From: Lachnospiraceae bacterium UBA7027
Lineage (GTDB): Bacteria; Bacillota; Clostridia; Lachnospirales; Lachnospiraceae
NCBI GenBank assembly: GCA_002494135.1
Contig: DLBG01000067.1
Span: forward strand, 1-13,136
Reading direction: 5' to 3'
Length of the DNA: 13,136 nt
The position numbers and the translations under genes were made by a program. Positions 1 to 5,043 of this stretch are shown one piece after another. How positions within the stretch are numbered: position 1 is the stretch's first letter; every line of letters starts with the position of its first letter. Under the pieces are notes generated by a model, which did not search any database, was not told the DNA's origin, and saw nothing but the letters and a program-made list of their open reading frames with translations.

Positions 1-240
1 TGGAACGGACCTATGGGCGTATTCGAGAACCCGACTCTTGCAAAGGGTACCATCGCAGTTGCAAAAGCACTTGCTGAGACCGATGCAACCACGATTATCG
101 GCGGCGGCGATTCCGCAGCAGCAGTTAACCAGCTTGGTTTCGCAGATAAGATGAGCCACATCAGTACCGGTGGCGGTGCTTCCCTTGAATTCCTTGAGGG
201 TAAGGAACTTCCCGGCGTATATGCAGCTGACGACAAGTAA
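1..240 (+). CDS. pgk: Phosphoglycerate kinase, C-terminal fragment (5' end outside window)
   Basis: This is the last 79 codons of phosphoglycerate kinase, the cytosolic glycolytic enzyme that transfers phosphate from 1,3-bisphosphoglycerate to ADP. The reading frame is open from base 1 and starts with WNGPMGVFE, the conserved nucleotide-binding-domain stretch of PGK. It continues with TIIGGGDSAAA, the glycine-rich loop that contacts ATP phosphates, and STGGGASLEFLEGKELPG, the hallmark C-terminal signature. The stop is TAA at 238-240. The internal ATG at 13 is only a methionine within the conserved WNGPMG motif, not a start. The gene lies 73 bases upstream of tpiA on the same strand with no terminator between them, so the two are probably co-transcribed. 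Identification is secure from these motifs; only the N-terminal part is missing, because the window cuts it. Confidence 0.97.
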   Translation, partial: WNGPMGVFENPTLAKGTIAVAKALAETDATTIIGGGDSAAAVNQLGFADKMSHISTGGGASLEFLEGKELPGVYAADDK

Positions 241-251
241 GATTTTATACA

Positions 252-283
252 GAGGTCTGCGGACATTCGGTCCTGCAGGCCTC
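252..283 (+). promoter_or_regulatory. Intercistronic mRNA hairpin between pgk and tpiA
   Basis: Bases 252-264 (GAGGTCTGCGGAC) pair with 270-283 across a 5-base loop ATTCG. This gives 13 pairs including one G.U, with a single bulged T at 274. No T-run follows, so it is not a standard intrinsic terminator. By position it may act as a processing or stability element in the glycolytic transcript; that role is inferred. Confidence 0.45.
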
Positions 284-313
284 GTGTAACGAATAACGAA
301 GGAGATTTGTAAA

Positions 314-1060
314 ATGGCAAGAAGAAGAATTATCGCAGGCAACTGGAAAATGAACAAGACTCCCAGCGAGGCAGTTGCTTTAGTAAACGAATTAAAGGAT
401 CTTGTAAAGAATGATGACGTGGATGTAGTTTACTGCGTACCCGCAATCGACATCGTTCCCGTAGCACAGGCCGTAAAGGGAACCAACGTTAAGGTTGGTG
501 CAGAGAACTTCTACATCGAAGACAAGGGTGCTTTCACCGGTGAGATTTCCGCTCCCATGTTAAAAGATGCAGGCGTTGAATTCGTTATCATAGGACACTC
601 CGAGAGACGTGAATACTTCAAAGAAGACGATGCTTTCTTAAACAAGAAAGTAAAGAAGGCTTTTGAAGCAGGCATTACTCCCATTCTTTGCTGCGGTGAG
701 TCCTTAGAGCAGAGAGAAATGAACGTAACCATGGACTGGATTCGTCTTCAGATTAAGTCCGACCTTGCAGGCGTTACCGCCGATCAGGTTAAGACCATGG
801 TTATCGCATACGAGCCTATCTGGGCAATAGGAACCGGAAAGACCGCAACGAGCGACCAGGCAGAAGAAGTTTGCAAGGGCATTCGTGAGTTAATCGCTGA
901 AATCTATGATGCTGAGACCGCAGAAGCAGTTCGCATTCAGTACGGCGGATCCATGAACGCAGGCAACGCAGCTGAGCTTCTTTCCAAACCCAACATCGAC
1001 GGCGGCTTAATCGGCGGCGCTTCCTTAAAGGCTGATTTCGGACAGATTGTAAATGCATAA
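314..1060 (+). CDS. tpiA: Triosephosphate isomerase
   Basis: This enzyme interconverts dihydroxyacetone phosphate and glyceraldehyde 3-phosphate in glycolysis and gluconeogenesis, in the cytosol, normally as a homodimer of TIM barrels. The 248-residue product has the expected family length. Catalytic residues are all visible: Asn10 and Lys12 in GNWKMN, His95 in IIGHSERR, and Glu167 in AYEPIWAIGTGKTA, which continues into the flexible phosphate-gripping loop. The phosphate-binding YGGSMN (210-215) and GLIGGASL (231-238) motifs are also intact. The ATG at 314 is preceded by AAGGAGAT at 299-306, a good ribosome-binding site. It follows pgk at 73 bases and ends shortly before a strong terminator at 1108-1142, so it closes the glycolytic unit. 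No gpm or eno gene follows, unlike some clostridial gap-pgk-tpi-gpm arrangements. Confidence 0.99.
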   Translation: MARRRIIAGNWKMNKTPSEAVALVNELKDLVKNDDVDVVYCVPAIDIVPVAQAVKGTNVKVGAENFYIEDKGAFTGEISAPMLKDAGVEFVIIGHSERREYFKEDDAFLNKKVKKAFEAGITPILCCGESLEQREMNVTMDWIRLQIKSDLAGVTADQVKTMVIAYEPIWAIGTGKTATSDQAEEVCKGIRELIAEIYDAETAEAVRIQYGGSMNAGNAAELLSKPNIDGGLIGGASLKADFGQIVNA

Positions 1061-1107
1061 TTCATCCGAATTCCGATAAGAGAATTAAGGATAAAATGAT
1101 TCCACGG

Positions 1108-1142
1108 AGAGGAGTTTCACGGAATGTGAAACTCCTCTTTTT
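1108..1142 (+). terminator. Intrinsic terminator after tpiA
   Basis: A perfect 13-bp stem, AGAGGAGTTTCAC at 1108-1120 with 1126-1138, encloses a 5-base loop GGAAT and runs into TTTTT (1138-1142). It sits 48 bases after the tpiA stop and closes the pgk-tpiA transcript. Confidence 0.93.
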
Positions 1143-1158
1143 GCGCGGGTCGCAGATA

Positions 1159-1167
1159 TGTTATAAT
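1159..1167 (+). promoter_or_regulatory. Extended -10 promoter for the lipoprotein gene
   Basis: TGTTATAAT at 1159-1167 is a perfect TATAAT hexamer with an extended -10 TGn. Only a weak -35 (around 1141-1146, TTGCGC, spacer 15) is present, as is tolerated with an extended -10. It lies just after the tpiA terminator and 26 bases before the downstream start codon, so it restarts transcription for the lipoprotein gene. Confidence 0.7.
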
Positions 1168-1193
1168 TATGTATATGTTGATTGGAGGGTGCC

Positions 1194-2753
1194 ATGAAGA
1201 CCGGTAATCATTTTAAGAGCGGTATGCTTAGAAAAAGCCTTTTTATTCTGGCGGCTGTCATTCTGTTCAGCCTTCTGTTTGCCTGCAAAAAGAAGAACGA
1301 AGGTCTGCTGGAACTTGACAACAACGGAAAATACACACCCGTGGACGGGGATTTATATATCGGCATCATTTACCGGTTTGAAGCCAATCAGGATTCGACA
1401 TTGGAACTTTATACCATTTGCGATGCTTCCGGTAATGTTTCGGACTGCGGAAAGAACTGCCATACGGACGAGCCTTTCGACAAAGAACGATACATCGGAA
1501 TGAATTATATCGATGCATTCGATTTATTCCTTCATGACCACGAAAAGCAAGTGGAAGGAAGGAAACGCGAAATGATAGATGTTCCGATTCTGGAAGGTGA
1601 TGAGAATCGTGACAAGTATTCGGAAGAATTCGGTGCTCTGGCGGACCGGAACGGTTTTCCCCATGAAGTCGGATTTGTCAGTGAGGATAAACAACGGTTT
1701 TGGGATATCATAGCGAATTCCACCGAAGAGCAGGTTCGCCGTCTTGCGGAAGAAGAAGCAAGGAAGGAAGAGGAAGAACGTTTAAGAAAAGAAGAGGAAG
1801 AAAGACGAAAGAGCGAGCCTGAAAAATCCGAAGAGCCTCCGATTGACCCGAATGCACCGGCGGATGTGGCTTCCCAGGCAGATCTTGAGAAACTTTACAA
1901 AGAAGGGCATTACATATTTAACCAGACTGCCGATTTTACAATTGATTTGGGCAAGTCGAATATTGACGGTATTCATATGGAATGCAACGGGCATGCGCTT
2001 ACGGTAAAGGGAACGATTAAAGAAGGCGGGAAAGCCGGCAGGGAAGGCGGCGTTGCAGTCATGGAAATCTTCAATTCCGGCAGGCTGGACCTTTCCGGAA
2101 TTACCTTTGACGAATCATCCTTCGATCCGGATAAATGGGTTGGAAGCTTTTGCCATATAGAAGTATATGAAACAAATATCAATAATATCATTCTTCCGGC
2201 AGGAATTATAAACAGACAGGAGATTGATCCAAAATGTCCCTACAAAGGATATGTTTATTATGATACGAATCAGGAAGGAACCGCACTCGGAATCGGCTAT
2301 AACGGACCGGAGATTTCCTATGAAGACCTTCAGGTTCAGGAGAAGACTCTTGTGGAAGAGATTCTGACACTCGGACAGACCGCGGATTATGGACAGGGTG
2401 ATCAGGGAGGCGGTTTTTCAAGGGATATCTGGACCAAAGTGGAACTGGATATGGGAAGCGTCGATCTACCGAATCAGGATTATATGCATTTAAAGCTCAT
2501 GCCGGGCGCGTATTTGAAAGTCACCGGTACAATCGGGGTTACCGGCGGAAGACTCGGCTGGGAAGTGACAGAGGCCGATCAGCTTGATATAACCGGCCTT
2601 ACGCTTGTAAAAAAACACCCGTCGCCGGATGTGATGAAAATTGATTTTAATCCGTCTGAGGGAATTGTGGACGATATGGTAAAGCCAAAGGCCGGAAACG
2701 GTAAAATCAGTATCTCGAAGGGATCGGATTCGGTTGCGATTACAATTTGGTAA
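1194..2753 (+). CDS. Secreted lipoprotein with coiled-coil linker and duplicated beta-rich domain
   Basis: I do not recognise a named family. The start is taken as ATG 1194 (519 residues), because GGAGGG at 1184-1189 would be its ribosome-binding site; an in-frame TTG at 1182 overlaps that site. Residues 1-31 are a lipoprotein signal: basic residues, a hydrophobic stretch, then lipobox LFAC with Cys31 as the lipidated residue. An extracellular region (about 40-175) contains three cysteines close together (76, 85, 89). Residues 178-213 are a Glu/Arg/Lys-rich, probably coiled-coil segment. The C-terminal half carries two related beta-rich modules, about 251-311 (DLGKSNIDG...LTVKGTI...LDLSGITF) and 419-479 (DMGSVDLPN...LKVTGTI...LDITGLTL), suggestive of a beta-helix-like fold. 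It is 19 bases from the next gene, so the pair may form an operon. A surface-exposed binding or scaffolding role is only a guess. Confidence 0.8.
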   Translation: MKTGNHFKSGMLRKSLFILAAVILFSLLFACKKKNEGLLELDNNGKYTPVDGDLYIGIIYRFEANQDSTLELYTICDASGNVSDCGKNCHTDEPFDKERYIGMNYIDAFDLFLHDHEKQVEGRKREMIDVPILEGDENRDKYSEEFGALADRNGFPHEVGFVSEDKQRFWDIIANSTEEQVRRLAEEEARKEEEERLRKEEEERRKSEPEKSEEPPIDPNAPADVASQADLEKLYKEGHYIFNQTADFTIDLGKSNIDGIHMECNGHALTVKGTIKEGGKAGREGGVAVMEIFNSGRLDLSGITFDESSFDPDKWVGSFCHIEVYETNINNIILPAGIINRQEIDPKCPYKGYVYYDTNQEGTALGIGYNGPEISYEDLQVQEKTLVEEILTLGQTADYGQGDQGGGFSRDIWTKVELDMGSVDLPNQDYMHLKLMPGAYLKVTGTIGVTGGRLGWEVTEADQLDITGLTLVKKHPSPDVMKIDFNPSEGIVDDMVKPKAGNGKISISKGSDSVAITIW

Positions 2754-2772
2754 GCTAAATGGGGGGGAAAAT

Positions 2773-3354
2773 ATGAACGACGGATTAAAAAAGCCGATTA
2801 AATTATCGATTATAATCAATTCCGTAACAGCGGCATGTTCAATTCTGTATCTGATTATTACGGTTGTAATTATTGTGCTGTGTATTGGGCTGAGTGTTGC
2901 TTCTCCCGGCGGATATACGGGACAGGGACTGGCGATTTTTCTGACTGCTTTAATTCTTCCAATCGGACTGTTCTTTGCGGTTTTTCCGATTACGCGGATT
3001 ACGGCATTAATCTGTTCAATCGCATCGTCGGACAGACTTCATAATGGGAAGAATCCGAAGGGAACGATGATTATGTCGGGCGTTTTGCAGATTCTGGACG
3101 CGCTCGGAAGCTGGTGCTTTTTGGGGATTATCATTTTTACGGCTACCCGTCCCGGAATCGTTTTAAAAGCGTTGGAGGCGATAGGTGCAACCGTGCCGGA
3201 TCCGCTTTTAAATTCGCTTTCGTCAGTGCTTTTCTTTATTTGTTCCATACCGCTGATGGCCAAAACCGCTTTGCAGATTATCTCGAGCGTGAAACTGTTT
3301 AACGCAACCAAGAATTATAAAGAAGTAAGCGCCGGATATTGGGAGAGACGCTAA
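2773..3354 (+). CDS. Four-helix integral membrane protein, function unknown
   Basis: This 193-residue protein has no family I can name. Four hydrophobic segments are visible, at about residues 15-42, 52-85 (long, possibly bent), 98-124 and 149-173. There is a short charged loop around 86-98 (SSDRLHNGKNPKG), and the N-terminus begins MNDGLKKPIK. The ATG at 2773 is chosen because a run of seven G (2761-2767) lies five bases upstream and would act as a Shine-Dalgarno. An earlier in-frame ATG at 2734 lies inside the preceding gene and lacks a ribosome-binding site. The gene follows the lipoprotein by 19 bases with no terminator between, so the two are probably co-transcribed. It may form a membrane partner for that lipoprotein, but this rests on adjacency alone. 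Confidence 0.78.
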   Translation: MNDGLKKPIKLSIIINSVTAACSILYLIITVVIIVLCIGLSVASPGGYTGQGLAIFLTALILPIGLFFAVFPITRITALICSIASSDRLHNGKNPKGTMIMSGVLQILDALGSWCFLGIIIFTATRPGIVLKALEAIGATVPDPLLNSLSSVLFFICSIPLMAKTALQIISSVKLFNATKNYKEVSAGYWERR

Positions 3355-3696
3355 AAAAGAAGATCGGATTTGAAAAAGAGACTGAATTCAAAAAAGAGAA
3401 TATAACGTATTGTGGCCATTCCGTCGATTATGATTCTGACTTCCAACCCGGAAATCGCCGGAGATCTGCGCTTTGATTCCATTCAATTCGGGAAGAACCT
3501 GATTTATATTTACCGCTTTGCGATGTTTGGTGAGTGCGAGAATGTTACGGAACTATCTTTCCCTGCAAAAGTAAAGAGTATTCAGGAGTCGTTCCATAAT
3601 TGTAAAAGTTTAAGCAGACTCGAATTCGGTGAAGAATTTTACTATGCGGACGTTTCTTTTTATAAATGTGAGTCCTTAAAAGAATTTCAAAAGTTA

Positions 3697-3728
3697 CAGG
3701 TGTCGGGAAGGCCCGATGCCTGTTTTTT
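3697..3728 (+). terminator. Intrinsic terminator at the end of the LRR remnant
   Basis: CAGGTGTCGGG (3697-3707) pairs with CCCGATGCCTG (3712-3722) as 11 pairs including two G.U, with loop AAGG, followed by TTTTTT at 3723-3728. It would end transcription coming from the lipoprotein and membrane-protein genes. It lies inside the remnant reading frame. Confidence 0.88.
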
Positions 3729-3729
3729 C

Positions 3730-3758
3730 TTGATTTTCGCCACTTATTCATATATAAT
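3730..3758 (+). promoter_or_regulatory. Sigma-A-type promoter for the three-helix membrane protein
   Basis: TTGATT at 3730-3735 and TATAAT at 3753-3758 are separated by exactly 17 bases. The promoter begins two bases after the upstream T-run and predicts a start near 3765, about 47 bases before the ATG at 3812. Confidence 0.8.
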
Positions 3759-3811
3759 TTTTAAGGTTTAAAATGATAAAATTTGTGAAACAGAAAGGGG
3801 ATTTATAAACC

Positions 3812-4564
3812 ATGGAAAACGAAAAAACAGAAAACGAAATGACGGAAACCGAAAAAACGGAAGACAAAAAGCCCGAAGAAAAGAAAGCAAAAAAGGGATT
3901 CCTTCCCTGGCTTGATGAAAACAGACTTGAAATGTTCGTGGCAATTTTCTTAGGTATCACGGCACTTCTGACCGCATGGGCAACCTGGATCGGTTCTCTT
4001 CACGGAGGCAATCAGGCAACCAATTATACAAAGAGTAACAACTTATCCGCAGACGGTAACTCCCTGTGGAACGAAGGATCCCAGCAGTACATGCAGGATC
4101 TTATGATCTGGAATAATATTGTCAGCATTCAGACGGATATCGAAATCGCTGAGTCGGAAGGTGACAAAGAAAAGGCCGATATTCTTGAGGCGAAATTAGA
4201 CACCCTGATTTACGACAGCTGTTCCGACGAATTCATCGAAGCCATTGAATGGGCGTTTGATCAGGAAGAATGGGCATCTCCTTTTGACAAAGAAGGATTC
4301 ATGGACCACTATTATACGGAAGCGCAGGAAGTGCTGGATGAGGCAGACGAACTTCTTGTACAGGGACAGGAAGATAATGCAAACGGCGACCGTTACGGTC
4401 TTGTTACCGTTATCTTTTCACTGGTTTTGTTCCTTCTCGGTATCGTAGGTATTTTCAAAAACCTGCCGAACCGCAGAATTGTCTTCTTTATTTCGATTCT
4501 ATTCCTGATCATTGCAACCGTTTATATGTTTACCATTCCGCTTCCTTCAGGATTCACGCTGTAA
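3812..4564 (+). CDS. Membrane protein with acidic N-terminus and three helices, resembling DUF4337 architecture
   Basis: This 250-residue protein begins with about 28 residues made almost entirely of E, K, T, N and D, then a hydrophobic helix at about 40-62 (FVAIFLGITALLTAWATW). A soluble, mostly acidic helical region spans 63-194, and two C-terminal helices at about 195-215 and 221-242 are separated by a short basic turn (KNLPNRR). One N-terminal helix, a helical middle containing an N-Q-A then SLWNEGSQQYMQ pattern, and a C-terminal helical pair recall the DUF4337 family, whose function is unknown. This is similarity by layout, not proven homology. The ATG at 3812 has AGGGG at 3796-3800 and its own promoter. 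The zinc-ribbon ORF starts 19 bases after the stop, so the two are probably co-transcribed. The role is unknown. Confidence 0.85.
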   Translation: MENEKTENEMTETEKTEDKKPEEKKAKKGFLPWLDENRLEMFVAIFLGITALLTAWATWIGSLHGGNQATNYTKSNNLSADGNSLWNEGSQQYMQDLMIWNNIVSIQTDIEIAESEGDKEKADILEAKLDTLIYDSCSDEFIEAIEWAFDQEEWASPFDKEGFMDHYYTEAQEVLDEADELLVQGQEDNANGDRYGLVTVIFSLVLFLLGIVGIFKNLPNRRIVFFISILFLIIATVYMFTIPLPSGFTL

Positions 4565-4583
4565 GTATTTCAGGGGGGATTTT

Positions 4584-4718
4584 ATGAAAAGAATCGTACA
4601 AATCAATCAGTGCCCGAACTGCGGCGGCAGACTGGAACAGGGCGGAAGGCCCGGAATCCTTCGCTGCATGTCCTGCGATTCCGAGTTTGAAACCGAATAC
4701 GACAATGAGTGTGATTGA
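4584..4718 (+). CDS. Small zinc-ribbon protein, 44 residues
   Basis: The ORF encodes a single treble-clef or rubredoxin-like zinc ribbon. CPNCGG (Cys10, Cys13) is followed 15 residues later by CMSC (Cys29, Cys32), then a short acidic tail ending ECD. The ATG at 4584 has AGGGGGG at 4572-4578 upstream, a G-rich ribosome-binding site with good spacing. An earlier in-frame ATG at 4512 lies inside the previous gene and is unlikely. The knuckle CPNC-G-G...L...C..C closely resembles the first ribbon of the large protein encoded at 5044, so both may share a partner. Its stop overlaps another small ORF beginning at 4705. It could be a complete mini-protein or the first half of a frameshifted one. Confidence 0.7.
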   Translation: MKRIVQINQCPNCGGRLEQGGRPGILRCMSCDSEFETEYDNECD

Positions 4719-4836
4719 AGGAGGCCCCGGCAAGCCGCACGGCGCTTTTGCGGCCTTAATCAGTGCACTGGCGTTTGAAAAGGAACCCGGAAGGGATAAA
4801 ATCATCGTCTGTGAATATGACGATGACGAAGAATAG
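4705..4836 (+). CDS. Possible small ORF overlapping the zinc-ribbon gene, 43 residues
   Basis: ATG 4705 opens a 43-codon frame that overlaps the end of the zinc-ribbon ORF by 14 bases in the +1 frame and ends at TAG 4834-4836. The terminator hairpin starts nine bases later. The product has a glycine-rich start (VIEGGPGKPHGAF), a short hydrophobic stretch (AALISALAF) and an acidic end (CEYDDDEE). No Shine-Dalgarno sits before the ATG, so expression would need translational coupling, or a +1 frameshift joining it to the zinc ribbon. Ending right before the terminator supports it being coding. I do not recognise the sequence. Confidence 0.4.
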   Translation: MSVIEGGPGKPHGAFAALISALAFEKEPGRDKIIVCEYDDDEE

Positions 4837-4844
4837 AATCAGGC

Positions 4845-4870
4845 AAAGGCCGCCGAAAGGCGGCCTTTTT
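4845..4870 (+). terminator. Intrinsic terminator after the small zinc-ribbon ORFs
   Basis: AAAGGCCGCC (4845-4854) pairs with GGCGGCCTTT (4859-4868) around a GAAA tetraloop, followed by T to 4870. The GNRA loop and GC-rich stem make this a strong terminator closing the transcript that begins at about 3765. Confidence 0.93.
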
Positions 4871-4969
4871 GTATGTATAAGAGGAGCAGGGATGTTTTGC
4901 GTATTTTACAAAAAGTGAAAAATATGTCCGGATACGTTTCACAATTTGATGTGTTAATATATCTATATC

Positions 4970-4978
4970 TGGTATAAT
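4970..4978 (+). promoter_or_regulatory. Extended -10 promoter for the double zinc-ribbon gene
   Basis: TGGTATAAT at 4970-4978 is a perfect -10 with the extended TGn. The -35 is poor: GTGTTA at 4951-4956 has a 16-base spacer, and TTGATG at 4946-4951 is too far away. Predicted transcription starts near 4985, inside a hairpin at 4982-5016. Confidence 0.72.
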
Positions 4979-4981
4979 ATA

Positions 4982-5016
4982 TTGTCAGTGGGACGATTTT
5001 GTCCACAAGATGACAA
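4982..5016 (+). promoter_or_regulatory. 5'-UTR hairpin upstream of the double zinc-ribbon gene
   Basis: The outer stem TTGTCA (4982-4987) pairs with TGACAA (5011-5016). The inner stem GTGG(G)AC (4988-4994) pairs with GTCCAC (5001-5006) with one bulged G, loop GATTTT, and a four-base asymmetric AAGA bulge on the 3' side. It falls at the predicted 5' end of the mRNA and 18 bases upstream of the GGGG ribosome-binding site. A stabilising or regulatory role is inferred only. Confidence 0.45.
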
Positions 5017-5043
5017 GATTTGTTTATTAAAAAGGGGAAAAAC

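Larger units (their letters stand above)
3412..3771 (+). pseudogene. Decayed BspA-type leucine-rich-repeat fragment
   Basis: The frame is open from just after a TAA at 3403-3405. Its first possible start is GTG 3412, which has no ribosome-binding site. Residues 42-91 show a 22-residue period anchored by cysteines: CENVTELSFP at 42, CKSLSRLEF at 64, CESLKEF at 86. This is the pattern of BspA-type (LRR_5) surface repeats. From about residue 96 the frame runs through a terminator hairpin (3697-3728) and a promoter (3730-3758), so the last two dozen residues are almost certainly not protein. Full proteins of this class are several hundred residues and secreted, whereas this fragment has no signal peptide. 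I read it as the remnant of a larger gene truncated at both ends. A short functional protein is unlikely. Confidence 0.6.

Noticed and set aside
4718..4724. AAGGAGG as a ribosome-binding site for a further ORF.
   Set aside because: No ATG, GTG or TTG occurs at suitable spacing downstream, so it is noted only in the overlap finding.
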